From Vanilla planifolia (taxonomy: Eukaryota; Streptophyta; Magnoliopsida; Asparagales; Orchidaceae), in the NCBI GenBank assembly GCA_023846275.1, contig JAIUJO010000085.1, positions 575,477 to 639,476 of the forward strand: a stretch of DNA of 64,000 nucleotides, written 5' to 3'. Each line of letters opens with the position of its first letter. Position 1 is the stretch's first letter. The translations under genes and the position numbers were made by a program. Shown here piece after piece: positions 25,030 to 38,900 of the stretch. The notes below the pieces were generated by a model that made no database searches, had not been told where the DNA came from, and worked only from the letters and a program-made list of their open reading frames with translations.

Positions 25030-27680
25030 ATAATGTTTTGTGATATGAAAATCTTTGTTTGTCATCCAATTTTTGTTTTGCCAAGCCTTCCATGTCTTCA
25101 AAATTTACTTATTTGTTTTTATGCATAATTTAATAAAACACCAGTTTCGTAGATTCCATTACAACTAAGTTTTTTTAATAAATTGCTAATTGGTTTATCT
25201 ATTTGAAGAATATTGTGTTGAGATAGCTTCCACTAACTTTTTTTCTAATCTCCAATTCTTATATACTTACTGATGTAACTTTACAGTCATATTATTCTTA
25301 AGTTTTCATATTTGGGCTTCATATTATTGAAATTTACATAATCTTTTATACATGATTTCTTTCATAAAAATTCTATTTAGACATTGAGATTATTATAATG
25401 GCTTCAATTATTATGGAATTATGGTTTTGAGATCTTATATCACATCTAGAAAAGTAAAAACGACTTCTATAGTTTTAAGGAGAGAAACATTGTATGATGC
25501 ATGACATAGAGGATGCTAAATTAAGTATTTAGATAGATAATTCAATAATATATGCTATATCCATAACAAATAGGAACTTTAATATATTATTCATTGTGGC
25601 ATATTGATAGCAAGAAGTTATTATCTTAAGCTAGCTTGGTGATATGATGAAAATTAAAAGAAAAGTATTTCTATATAGAGGATTTAAATTAAACTTAATT
25701 GAAAATGAGGTTATCCACCAACAAAAATTCATATGTTGCCTATTAAGGTAACATTTGTGATCCAAAATAATAGGTCAAATATATGTTGACAAAATTGTAA
25801 GACTTATGTATCTTGGCAAAAACAATTATATTACATAAGAATTCAAAAGTTGCATCATACTTTTATAAAAGGTTGCAGATGCATATTACTGTCAGCTAAC
25901 ATTTAACACAACATTCCAAGCTAAAAATAGAAATCAATGAAAGAGAATATTTAAAAGGTTTAAGCACATGTTAAGGTTATGAAAATTCAATTGCTTATGT
26001 AGCTAAGATAATTATTTGACTTTTAATTTATTTTCTTATACAATAATAATTATTATCTATCATAGAGGTGACACTTTACATAGGATTATATAATATTCTA
26101 CAGTAATTATCGTTATACAGATGTGAAAAAATTAAGAGTACTCTTCCTGATATAGATGTGGTTTTAGAAACTATTAAGAATATCCACATGATCAAAACAT
26201 GAATTAATGAAGAATAGGTTTATTCCATGGAAATTTTGAAAAGACAATTAAGAAAGTGGACTTTTAATAAGAGAATCATGTATTTAGAAAGGTATGTTGA
26301 ATGAAATGCACTATAAGGTTTGGAAAATGAGAATAACTAAAGGCAAAGAATTTTTTTCCTTTATAGATTCTTTAAGTAAATTATTACATTACTTACAACA
26401 TAGTTTTTCCATTGTCATTAGAAAGAGCACATCTTGTATTTTTTCTTTTAGTTTTAATAAAAGTTGTTGCTAATACTACACATATAGTATGGTGGTGCAT
26501 CCAAGATTGTTTCATGAGGAAATGCTCATGGGCTTCCTAACATGAGAAATCAAGAAAAATAAGCAAGAAGAGCATCCCATGTTGATTGTACAGTGCAAAA
26601 GTTATACTAACTAGTAATTATTTTGGGAAGTAGAGGAAAAGACTTTTTATAGAAATCTCAACTTTTTTTGAAGTTGAATGATTGAATTCTTATGTGTAGG
26701 GAAGTTTACAAAATATTAAAAAGACTTTAAAATTTATTAAATATTTTTTGAATAAATGTGAATGAATTATAAAATTAACTTCAAATGTGCTAAAATGAAA
26801 TTTGCTCATGGATATTTCTTATGAGTTCACAAAAACTATAATTTGAAAGAACTAATAATATTGATGAGAAGTCAAATATGGTAGAGCAAATGAAAAAAAA
26901 CCTTAAATAACAATTCTTCTTCAAATTCAAGTGATATCTCATAAACAATTCTAACACTTATTGAATATAATATGAATTTAATTCTAAATGACTTTTTAAA
27001 GGAAAATAACAAAATTGCTAGATGATGTTAGAAACAAATGATTTATTTCATTAAATAAATATCACTTAGATTAGTGTTTTCATGAAATTTGTCAAAAAAC
27101 TTTGAAAAGTCATTTCAATAGAATGTGCAAGAAAACATAGTCTTTATAAGGTTTTTGTCACAAAGGTGTCAAACAAAATAAAATTATGTACCAAATATGG
27201 AGAATTGTGAGAGAAAAACAACTAATGGCATAGGTATTATATTTGGGAGTGAAATGGAAATTTGTTATAGAGGTTAAGAAGAGGCAGTCAAATTAGATAA
27301 TTATGGAAGTGCCTTTAAAGAAGGAGAAGGAACAAGTTTGATGAAGTGATTATATGATGCTTTCTTTGAGGAAGAAAGGTCAATCACCTCTTAATGGTGG
27401 ATTTAACTTTCTCAAAAAATTAATATTGTTTGAAGTCAATATGTATGTCACACAAGACATTTAATATTCTTAAAAATGCTTTCATTGGTATAGTACATCG
27501 TACTGGGGTTTTTTGGAATGGTAAAGCCTTAAAGCAAATGAGACATTATTTCATGTCGGTACTAAACATTCCCATAAATTATTGGAATGGTCCAAAACTA
27601 TTGTAGAAAGGAGATAATGTCACTATCAAATGATATTCAATAGTTTTATTATCATTTCTTAGTGTATTGGATTGTTTAAT
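25030..27680. other. Unassigned retroelement-like sequence
   Basis: No confident domain on either strand. The plus strand from about 26900 to 27650 is less AT-rich and ends just before a TGTTGA repeat start. That is consistent with the 3' end of an older element, but no known motif can be read. Confidence 0.3.
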
Positions 27681-27689
27681 ATGTTATGT

Positions 27690-29270
27690 TGTTGACATTA
27701 AGTCATGATGTTTTGTTTGATAATAGCAAATCCTAAGAATTACAACTATATTTGTTTGAGTGATTTTTTACATTTTAAAAAGCTTATATTCGCACTCATG
27801 GGAGAATTTAAAAAAGAAGAAGAGTTGTGGTTTGAATTTGAAAAGATAATTATTTTAAATTTAATTTTGGTTGTTTCAATTTTTTTATTAGATGTTAAGT
27901 TTGATTGAAATCACTCATACAAAGAAGAAAGTTTAAATTTTATTTAAATTAATCATTTTAAAAATTATTATGATTCTAAAATCTTAATCTTATCTTTCAC
28001 ATCAAAATAACCACTCAATTCTTTTCATACAATTGAAAATTATCTTTTAGAAACTTATTGCAAAAATGGTATTTTAATTATAAAAATTAATTTGCATAAA
28101 CATAAAAATATCATTAAAATAAAAAAGCTTTATTACTGAAATGAACAAAAACCATCAATTAAAGCATAGTGCCAGAATACTACTAGTGCATATGATAACT
28201 ATCAATTAGAGCATAGTTCATGAATATGACTAATAGTTCTTATCATGTTGATAAAATAACTCTTAAACCCATCAAAAAAATTTTGTTTAATTGATAGATT
28301 AAGAGATAAAATATAACCTAAATATGGAGCAAACCAGGGGATGGGCTAGCTTCAAAGACAAGCAAATTGTGCAAAGTAGGAAGGCCCTAATAAAATAATG
28401 ATAATCCATCATTTATTCAATATGGGATTAAAACTTATATCTGTTTCACACGATTGAACTAAAAATTGTGGTAGTGATTTTTGCTATCCATTTTTACAAT
28501 TAAGTGATCAAATGATTCTGATTGAGATTTATTCATGATCTATCCAATCACATAATTTTTTCTATCAATGTGGGAGTTATTTTTGCTATCTAATCACGTA
28601 ATTTTGTCCTCTTAGAATTCATGATCTTTCCATATGTGAGAGGAAGATCTAACCATCAGATTATGATTCAGAGATAATGGTCTTGATCTAATCATAATTT
28701 TTAAATAGTACTTTTTATTCTAATCCATCTAATTGAGAAGTCTTCATTATGGAATGGTCCAAGAGCCTTCCAATCGAGTAGCTCCAATGTAGTGAGTCTT
28801 TTACTTATTATGATATTTATAATTTATTACTTATAAGGTATGGTAGATTTTTTAAATTAAAATAATAATGACTACTTTATCAATTCAAAAGTGGTTTGTC
28901 ATTTGAAAATATTTGCAAATTTCAAAATTCTTGAATATCTAAACAAATAAACTTTTTTATAAAATCTTTAGAAAATCTTTGAAGTCATTATATTAAAACA
29001 TTTAGTGCTTGATGACCATTAAAACTATTTTATGGTGCACAATTAAATTGTCACATTAATGATCTCTGCTTTCTTCACAAATATCCTATATTCTTAATTT
29101 TCTTTAATTATAATTCACGTAATTAAAGCATTTGTGCTTCATTAAGCTTTCATTTAAGTATAGGACTTTTATGTGTAGTAACTTACATTTTGTGCTATTA
29201 AATTATTTAATTATGTTGCCAAGTTTATTATGTTGTAAGGTCATACTAGCCTGCTTTTGTTATTTCATTT
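27690..29270 (+). repeat. Left direct repeat (putative LTR)
   Basis: Begins TGTTGACATTAAGTCATGAT. It aligns with 29949 onward, including GTTTTGTTTGAT, AATCCTAAG, the AATAATGATAATCCATCAT stretch near 28395, and the AGATCTAACCATCAG stretch near 28645. The right end is estimated from the last visible similarity (TTGTAAGGTCATACTAGC near 29233). Confidence 0.6.
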
Positions 29271-29948
29271 TGTAGTTAAAATGGTTTTTTAATGAAAATA
29301 CTTTATTAAGTATTGTACATTACAAGATTGATGAGTTAATTCCAATTAATAAAATTATGCATATATTTATATGATGTATAAATAAAAATTGAGAAATTAT
29401 GTTTAGAATATTCAAAAAACATAAGAAAAAGGAAAAAAATTGAAGAAAATATTAAAACTTTAAAATTTAATAAAGATCTTTCAAAAGAGTAAGTTATAGA
29501 TATAATTATGATTTGTGTTAAAACTTAATGTTATCATAACCATTACGCTTTCCAACAAATTTGAAGTCATCCATAACACAATATAGTATAAATAATAATT
29601 TTTTCTAATTCTTATAAAGAAAGAATTACATCAATTTAAAAGAAATTCTATACTAGGCCACTGGCTAAAGATGTAAGTTCAAGAAAATAGACTTAAAGAA
29701 AAAAAATGTGTTGGTAGATAATTTTGAAAAAAAACTAAATGTAGATTAACTCTCTTTAAGTGTTATTAAAGTGGGGAAGAATAGAAATTAAAAGATTGAA
29801 ATAAGCATAAATTAAGTTGGAGCTACTCTTGTCATGTCATAAATGAAGGTGGAGAACCAATTGTCATGCACATTACTTTTATAAATATTGTTATGTTTTT
29901 ATTAATTTCTTTAAAAGTTTTGTTATTATCAAATGAGAGAGATTGCTG

Positions 29949-31480
29949 TGTTGATCACTCATCATGGTGTTTTGTTTGATGATCATAAACCCTAAGCATT
30001 ACTAATGCATCTATTTAAGTAAATCTTAAAATATTAGTTAGACGATACTTGTTTTCATTCAAAAATTTAAGAAGAAAAAGTAGCCAAGTTGAAATTCTAT
30101 GATAATCATCTTCATTGGAGTGACAAATAACTTAGACAAACACTTTGAATTTAGTTTTAGATATTGCAATTATATTTTGATTAAAATATTAAGCTTGATT
30201 AAAAACATTCTTTAAAGTCACAAAAAAAAATTTTATTTAAACTCATTATTTTTTGGAAAACTATTGAGATTCTAAAAAAAGTTATCATATGTCAACCAAT
30301 TAAAAATGTACTTTATTCTTGATCATATCTTTGTAATTATCAATAACATATTTCAAAAGGCATTATAATTATAATAAAAACTAGCAAAACTAATAATATA
30401 ATTAAAATAACAAAAAATGAGAACATAGTTCTAATAATATTTTAAATGCAAAATTAAAACATAGCTCCAAAATAATTTGACTTGGGCTTATCAAATTGAT
30501 AAAATAACACCATAATTCATCAAATAATTTTTGTTCAATTCATAACTCATGAAATAATAAGAGAAATCACTTTAGAGAATACCATGGGGTTACTAACACC
30601 AAATAATGCACTTGTTAGGTGGCATAGGAAAATTCTTATAAAGTAATAATAATCTATCATTCATGAATAAAGTAAAATGTCCATCCAATTTGCACGAATA
30701 TACTCAAAATCATTGGAGTGATTTTGTAATTTTGTCATGCAATTTTAGAAATAAAATGATCATATTCTCATTAACCTTTTATAAACAACTAAATAGATTC
30801 GTTGTTTTAATAATGAAATTTTGGGATTACAAATTTCATGTTTTGCCAATGCATAAGATCTAAATCTAACTATTTGATAACGATTTAGATCTATTGGTCC
30901 AAATCAAACAATGCTTGCTTAATCCAACCCATATCATCTTGCATTTTTCATGATCAAATGGTCTAGGAGACTTTTGATTGAGCAATTCTTGGACAATATC
31001 TCTTTTAGCCATTATTTCATGACATTGGGATAATTATAATTTATTAGTAATGACTAATTGATTTGTTTTATAAGTACTTTTAGCAATTAGAAAACATGTC
31101 TATAAATATTTGATTTCTTGAATAAAATTGATTGATAAACTTTTTATAAAATTTCAAGAAAAATTTTCAAGTGTTTCCATTGAAGCTATTAGCATCTATT
31201 GCTTATCATCACATCCTTATGCTTTGTCCTTCATGTATAAAACTCAAAATCTCTACTTTCTTAAAAAATTAGTGAAGTTCTCAATTGTTTTATTTCTAAT
31301 TCATTAATTTAAAACATTTGTACCACATAAACAATTTTCAGGGATAGTTTTTTTTGTTTGTATTAATTTTTTATTTTTATGAAATTTAATTATTTTATTT
31401 TATTTCTATGTTTTTTTTTTGTTGCAAGGCTATAGCAAAAAATTTTTATTGTTTTGTTATTGTAATACTTTAACCTACCA
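29949..31480 (+). repeat. Right direct repeat (putative LTR)
   Basis: Begins TGTTGATCACTCATCATGGT. It is the counterpart of the left repeat, with matching blocks near 30640 and 30855. The last clear match is TTGCAAGGCTATAGC near 31422. The right end is approximate. Confidence 0.6.
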
Positions 31481-31761
31481 ATCATTTGGCAAAAATACTT
31501 ATATTAGTTATTTGTTTTGGTAGTTTTTATTGAGGGTAGATGTTCTTTTGATTTTAAGCTGAAGCAACTAAAAGATATTCATCTACCATTTCTATTTATG
31601 TTAATTGTTTTTCATAATTTTCTTAAACAATTTTCATGAAAAAATTTAACAAATTTTAAAAGAGTTAACTTATTTTAAAATAAAATTAATATTTATTAAC
31701 TTCACTTTTAAAGATATACTCAAGATTATTAAAAAATGTATTAAAGTATTTTTATTAAATA

Positions 31762-31804
31762 TTCTCTAGAGAAAAAATTAGTATATAATTTTTATTCTCT
31801 AGAA
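31762..31804. repeat. Short imperfect inverted repeat
   Basis: TTCTCTAGAGAAAAAATTA is followed by AATTTTTATTCTCTAGAA, which can form an AT-rich hairpin with about 16-bp arms. It lies just before interspersed module copy B. Confidence 0.5.
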
Positions 31805-31835
31805 AAATTTTTTTTTTACTATTCTGAAAAGGGGG

Positions 31836-32850
31836 TGAATTATTCGTAATAAAAATTTAAGTTTCTTACAAAAAAATTTACATCAATTGTTTAAAAGTAT
31901 TTTATAAAAATTTAAATTTAATTTGAATTAAATTATTTTTTAATAAAAAAATTTTAAAAAAACATAATATTAAAAAATAATAACAACTAGAATATACAAC
32001 ATCGATATTTAGGTGGCTCATCCTAAAAAAAAGCTTGCATTCATCTCTCACAAAATTTCGAAAAAAAACTCAATATAAAACATTCACTAGAGGACAGGGA
32101 CGCCAAACTGTCACAATAACGAAACAAAAAAAACAAGTTACTACGTCCGCATAATAAAAATTAATACAACAAAATTGTTATGCTTATTGAAATAATTAAT
32201 GAGGCAAAAGTACCTTAATTAAACCAATTATGAAAAGAAAAAATTGTTAACTTAACTGACTTAGGAAGAAAGTTATAATTACAAGTTTGGCAAGTAAATG
32301 AAGTTGCTATAGTAGGAACAAATATTTTGATATTGTAACAACTTGAATATCATGGCTTGAAATGTTTACTTAAATTTTGAAAAAATTCACCAATTGATTT
32401 CTTTAAAAGTTTCTCTTATTTATCAACAATTTTTTAGGACAAAATGTCTTATCGAACATGAAAAAAAATCATTATTGTTTTGCCTATCTTTTATTTTTAA
32501 TGGAGAAGTTATTATTTAAAGAAAATATTTTGAAGGCTAAAAAAAGAAGCTAAAAAAGATGTTGTGCATGAATCACCATAATAGAATGAATCAAGACTAA
32601 TTGTTTTGGAAAACTGTACCAATGAATAAATGAGATTTGATGGGGATGTTTCAGAAAAGTATTTGATCAAAATTATTATATCTAAATCCTCATGTGATGG
32701 CTAAATTTAGATCTTACACATGGAACCGAAATGGATCATGCTATTATTAAATGGTATTAGGCTTTATTAAAAGTCCAATAAGATGAAGGTTGTTAGATAA
32801 CAAAATTGCATGATCAGACAGTTCTAGTTAGCCCCACAATTTTGAAACAA
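31836..32850 (+). repeat. Interspersed module, copy B
   Basis: Starts AAAAGGGGGTGAATTATTCG. It shares an ATTAATGAGGCAAAAGTACC word (near 32195) with copy C, and ACAAAATTGCATGATCAGA near 32796 with 58672 in copy D. Spacing from start to the last landmark is about 960 bp here and about 1050 bp in copy D. Unlike copies A and D, no LINE endonuclease remnant is seen on its left. Confidence 0.6.
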
Positions 32851-32859
32851 GTTGCATGA

Positions 32860-34300
32860 TAGAAGGCTTTGATTTAGTCCTATATTGCGAAGGTGAACAA
32901 AGAAGTTTTGCATATAATGCTTAACATATTGCGCATAGTTAACTTTTTCGGGGTTTGTTGCCCCTTGATTCTCTCAGGAAATCATTACCAGTCCTAACAG
33001 TATTGCGTTATAAATTGGGTATGCAAATATGAGAGTACTAGCCCATTGTAAAACCCAACCAAACAATGTTCGTAGTTGTACTTAGTAATGCAAATGGTAG
33101 ATGAGTTCAGGGACTTGCATACCAAACCCCTTAACAACAACCAACATGCTTTATGTACAGTAGAGATTTTTGGTTTTTATTGCTAATAATTAACATTATT
33201 TTAGTTAGTATTATTATGTATTTCATTGTTATAAATATAATGCATAATTTACAAAAGTTGTTAAATAAATATTAAGATTTGATAAAAAAATAAAAAGATT
33301 TTTAGGATTGTAAAAGAGAATAGATCAAGTTTTTGAGAACCTAATATTTTTTAAGAATACTAATTTTGACAAAATTTAATTTTTGTGTCTTGTAATAAAT
33401 ATTTTAATAAAGCTTAATTTTGTTAATGAAATAAAACTAAAATACATAAAATTCAATTTAAAATATATCTCTTAGTGGTTTGTCACTCAAACTAAGATGA
33501 TCTTCATAGGATTTATCTATTGCTCCACTTCTTCAAGTTTTCTCATCAACACAATTATCGATTTTCTAAAATCTGAAACTTCACTTCAACAAATTTATTC
33601 AAAAATACTTAGGATTTGTTATAAACAAATAAAACACCATATTTAGAGGTCCATATCATAATAATTTATCAATTTTGATGATAAAAAAACTTTTAATAAA
33701 ATTAATGAAAACATAAATCATTTATTAAAAAAATCTAAAATAATTAAAGATAAACTGCACTTACATGTATGTCATGACTCGATTAATGCTTCTTGATTTA
33801 GACTTATTTCATTAAATTTTTGTTCTCTTTATTTTTTTGTTATCACTCATAGTGGCTCAGCTTAATTTTTGTTATATTTTAATAAATTTAACATTTTGTC
33901 AAATTTTCAAGTAATTAATTGACTAGAATATTTTTTTAAGAAGATTGTCTCCTTCTAATTACACTGTGTGATAGTTTAGAGTCAACTCACACAAGTCCTT
34001 TCAAATGTTTTAGTTCTTTTTTATAGCAATTAATATAAAATATTCTTAATTCAAAAAATTCAAAAATGATAACTTATTATGACAAAAGTAATTCTAAATT
34101 CAAGCAAATTTCCATATTTAACTATTTCTATATGATAGTCCTTAATAAGTTTGAATGTTTTCTATTTTTTTCAACTAAATCTTGTTTCCCTATTTATTTA
34201 TTTTCAATATTTTAAGTTTTATTTCTCAAATCTTATTTTTTTTCTTTGTTTATGTCTATATTAACTTTTTTAGTTAAAATAAATTAATGAAAATTTGTAT
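32860..34300. other. Unassigned stretch
   Basis: AT-rich with stops in all frames. The less AT-rich part at 32930-33170 has no motif I recognise on either strand. Confidence 0.4.
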
Positions 34301-34319
34301 GCATAATACTTGATTTTTA

Positions 34320-34510
34320 TTATTAGATTTAGGAACCTAAGCCATTCTGGGTTCAACACATTTTTATGTAACTATGTTACTATTTTCTTCTACTCTCAAC
34401 ACAAAAGTTAGAAATTTCAAATGTACATTCCCTCTATTCTTTCATGAAAATAAAATATAATTGTGTGGTATGCAATAGTGCCATGTAAACTTATGTTTAT
34501 GTCATATAAA
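34320..34510 (-). pseudogene. Copia (SIRE/Maximus-like) gag zinc-knuckle and linker remnant
   Basis: The minus strand reads a CHYC-like start (one Cys lost) with a following HNYILF stretch. It then reaches VEPRMA and VPKSNN near 34335-34365, separated by a stop. This resembles the gag segment of SIRE/Maximus copia elements: a CCHC zinc knuckle, then a basic stretch, then a GPKxxWVPKS motif. The knuckle's last positions are not conserved. The upstream minus-strand sequence (34500-35300) is Lys/Glu/Asn-rich, as in the coiled-coil part of these gags. Identification is from memory of the family pattern. Confidence 0.5.
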
Positions 34511-35429
34511 ATGTCAGCATACTTATTTATAAAAGATCTTCAAAAAAAACTTCTCTACTAATTAATTTTTTTTGAAGACGAGGAAGTAGATTTTATGTAT
34601 TTAAAGTCACTCAATTCCTTAACTAATGATACATTCTTACTAACTTTTTTTAAACAACATAAGCCTTTAGATACTCTATAAATACATGTTTGCCCTCTCT
34701 CTAAATATTTTATAATAGATTTCATATTCATTGTATTCTCTTTTCTAAATCCATTCTTTTTTTACTGAACTTTTTATACTTTTTACAAACATACAGTAAA
34801 TGTAGCCTGTTTTTACTTAAAATAATTTTCTTCCTCACTTCAAGATATATTCTCTTCTTTTGCTTCTCTAGCTATCATGCAAAAGAAATCGTCATTTATT
34901 TTTTATTTTCACTTGTCATGATTATGTTTGTCTCATTCAAAAATATTTTCAATGCCTTCTTCTTTTTCTTATTGCACTTTTTATTTAATTCTTCTAAAAT
35001 GATCCTTCATAAGTCATCACTAACTTAAGCCAAATTTTATAAGTTAGTTCTCAGCTCATAATTCTATTAAATTTTGTAGTGTTCAAAAGATAATGAAAAA
35101 GATTTATGATTCCAAAATTTAATTGCATTTTGTAATCACCTTTTTATTTACTTTAAAAAATTATTTATGAAAAAAAAATATTTCTAGATTTTTTTGAGAG
35201 AATATTAAAATAAGTTTGCATTTTTTTTCACATATTTCTCTATCAATTGATTTTTAGGAAATAAGTTATTCAAGTTTGTCAACAAAGGTAAAAATTATCA
35301 CAAAAGTGTGGAGGCCTATTGTTAGAACCATCTTTCGCTAAACTTGTTGAAAAAATAATTTGAGCAATGGATCTCTTGAAAAATTTCTTCTAAAAAAAAG
35401 TGAATTTTGTTATGATATCAAATGATGCT

Positions 35430-35900
35430 TTTTTAAGGTATGGGTGAGTAATTAGAAATACAAATTTCTCTTTCTAACAAAAATAGGTTAAAAAATATCT
35501 TAAAAGAATTTTTAAATTTTTTTATGAAACATCAAATATTGATTTTGTATAAAGTTCAAGTTTAATTTAAAAGATATGAATTTACTTTTTTATAATTTTT
35601 TATAGAAATTATGAAATAAAAAAATCAATAATAATTAAAATGTCTAGAAATGATTTTTAGGTTATATGACATAAAAGAAACATTCGCTCACCCATGGCGA
35701 AAACGAGTAGCAACAAATAGTCAATATAAGCATTTTACTAAGTGAATGGTAAGCTAAACCATTACAACAATTAAACAAAAGAAACATGATACTAAGACTT
35801 TAGAGTAAAAAATAGCAATAGACGAAGCATAATAGGGAATATAAAAGTAACAATGATTAATGAGGTGTAAGTATCATTATTAATTCAATTAGGAATAATA
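35430..35900 (+). repeat. Interspersed module, copy C
   Basis: Begins GGGTGAGTAATTAG near 35445, contains TTCGCTCACCCATGGCGAA near 35682, and GATTAATGAGGTGTAAGTATC near 35853. These words match copies B and D in order. Same orientation as the other copies. Confidence 0.5.
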
Positions 35901-38900
35901 AAACTATTACTTTTCCTAGTCTCTTTTTAAGTGTCTACACCAAAATAGTTTGACATCTTTCTCTTTAAATTACATTGGACAAGAATTTGTAGTTCTTTTA
36001 TGTTAGTGATTGTTGAAATATTTAAATGATTGTTAGGTCATATTACAAATAAGCATTATCGTAAGATACTACTAAATCAAAAACCAAATGTAGTTGTTTA
36101 TTCTACCTTTGGGTTTTTTATAAGAAATTTAATTATCAGTAATCTGGATTAAAATTTTATTTTTTCCATTGTAATTGCTTGGGTTCCTTTGTTTTTTTTA
36201 GCATGTGCTAATTATTTTACCTATTTTATTATCACAATCATTTGTGACTTTTATATACTCCTTTATTGGGTTGTAACAATGTGGTTGTGCCTTATTGCTT
36301 TTCACAAGAATATTTCACTAACATTAAAGTATTAGATTGAAATGACTTTTCATTTACCATATCAGCTAAACTCATAGATTCATCCACACTTGTTGGTGCT
36401 TCGAAAGCCTCAATTATAACTTGAATATTAGATGACATTTTTATTTTTTTAACATTGAAGAGAAGTGTAACCTTGAACATAGAAGTCAATTTAGTAACAA
36501 ATTATCGTATTAAATTCATTTCAATGATCGATTTGATTTTCCAACTTTTTAATGTTAGGTAGATGAAACTCCGTAATTACATTACTGGACCCACATCAAC
36601 ACACATCCTTGCTATGCTTGATCTTGTCAGGTTTATAGTACCTTTTATCACTTGTATAGGACTTTCTTACTAACTAACTTGTACAAACTTACTTGGTAAA
36701 AAATTGTGTCAAAAGCTAGTGATGATTGGACATTTAAGTGAAACTTAGGATTCCACTTAATGATTGCTTGCTTAAAGTTATTGATGTTCCATGCCTAGTG
36801 AACCTAAGATCACAAATAATCTAGCTAATGTAATTTGTGCATGTCATTTTTCGAGAGATCCAACCTTAAATTTCTTAAAACTTTAATATTCACAAATGCC
36901 ACTAGGATTATTGCCATATTTGGGAATTTGTGCATAAGTTTTCTAATCAATTTGATTTTAACGGCATAACCATTTTACAAATTTCTCTTCATTCAAAAAA
37001 ATATTTTGTTGACCATTTGATTTTCTCGTTCATTGATACAAACAAGTGAAGGCTTAGCTATGTAAGTAGCAACATCCATAAATGAATAGTTAACAGAGGT
37101 GGGGCCCACCGAACCAGCTATGAAGACTTACTAGCCAATTGGCTTGGTATAATTAAAATATGGTCTAGTGTTCACCTGCAAGAGTCTCGATCATTTTATT
37201 TTTTGTAATATAATATTTTTTTCTCATTTATTTAAATTAAATATAAAGAAAAATGATTTGGTATATGCAATATTTACTAATAATCCTTCATTTACCAAAC
37301 CATTGGCTACATCATAGGTTAACATTATTAGCCAAAATACAATGAACAAAAATCAAGCCTTCTTACATGACAACATGTCTTGAGACTAAGCAATAATTTT
37401 TTTATTATTTTAGTTCCATAACTAATTAGTGTACAATAATGGGTTGAGATATATACATTTAAGGTTGCCTCAAATAAATATGAATTTGGAATATTAACAA
37501 TTTCAACATGTAGCACAACCTATGTATTTGAGGATTTAAGATCTAGTTCATCTAGATTCATTATATAACTTAGGTTTATTCATAAGGGATGAATCCTTAT
37601 CAATTTAGTGTAGCTTAATTCATACTGAATCAAAATTAATAGAACATTTGAATTTTATTTAGAAAATATTTATCATTATTGATTATGATCTTAAAATCTT
37701 AAAGCATTATTTTATGTTTAAGTATTTATTGCTTTATGTTAGGAGTTGCATGAATGATTTCTTCTTGTAGCTAATCATTATGAACATAGTTTGACTAGAT
37801 TTTATGACAAATAACAGGAAATTGTGAATAAATATTGAAATGAAACATATATTTAAAATATATTTTAGAATTAACCGATAATATAAAGGAAAAAAATAGG
37901 ATAATATTATCTACATGCATAAAATAATTTCAAAATCAAATAGTTCAAGATGTTAATCTTAATAAGAAAAAAGGTTAGTCATTTTAAAGAAAACAAAGTT
38001 AAGTTTAATCTTTATATGGGCTTAAAATTGAAGGAGACCTACACAATTACGTAAGCTTTGTATTTATGAATCAAAATAAACTTGGGATTCACTATAAGTA
38101 GTAGTGTATGATGAGTGAAGAATTTCAAGTCACATCCAAAACATTGTCACCTAAGAATCCAAACTTATTTATATGTAACTAAAAAAAGGTTTTCGTCAAA
38201 GGGTAGTCTAATAAAGTATGATTTAGTCTATAGCAATAATTGGTTATTAAATTTGTTGATACATATGTAAGGCAACCAAATTGGTCCTAGATGATAAGAC
38301 ATTTGCATTGGTAAACCTTCTTTATAAGAGTTTGTGATAATGCTTGCATATGCACATATGATGTATGAGCTAAAAATTTATCCTTCAGAGAATAGATTTC
38401 ATAGAAATCAATAAAAATAATTTTTTTATTCTTCTAATCAAAATTGTCGTTTCTGATCCAGTTATTTTCTCGTCTCAAATAACTAAAAATTAAATCATGT
38501 TCCAGAAGAATGATGCCATAGTCATTCTTTTTATCATCTTTTTATTCTCTTTATTCTTCTTTCCTTTCTTATTATTACCTTATTTCTTATTTTTTGCATA
38601 TTACACATCTAAAACACACATAGCCTTGAAGAAACTTCTTTTCATAAACATTATAATGCAAATTCTTATGATATAGCACAAAAAAAGTTATTTATAACTT
38701 TTGGATATTGTTTTGCCATTAAGTACATGACAAATATTCCTAATAATTACATGAGTTATTCAAATAATTTCCTCAACTTTAAATAAGCATTTTGAAAAAT
38801 TAGTTGGAAAAATTTTTTCCAAAATGAAAATTGTTGACTTATGAATGTTGGTGAGTAGTTGAGCATGCTCCCAAATGAGATTTTGCAAAAATTTTAAAGA

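Larger units (their letters stand above)
27690..31480 (+). mobile_element. Non-autonomous LTR element (LARD/TRIM-like) candidate
   Basis: Two direct repeats of about 1.5 kb flank about 0.7 kb with no coding potential. Both repeats begin TGTTGA (27690 and 29949) and align without gaps at an offset of 2259 over at least the first 48 bases. Further matches occur at intervals through most of their length. A purine stretch (GAGAGAG) just before 29949 could be a decayed polypurine tract. That and the TG start suggest plus orientation. No primer-binding site or target duplication was found. An autonomous element that lost its interior is equally possible. Confidence 0.6.
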
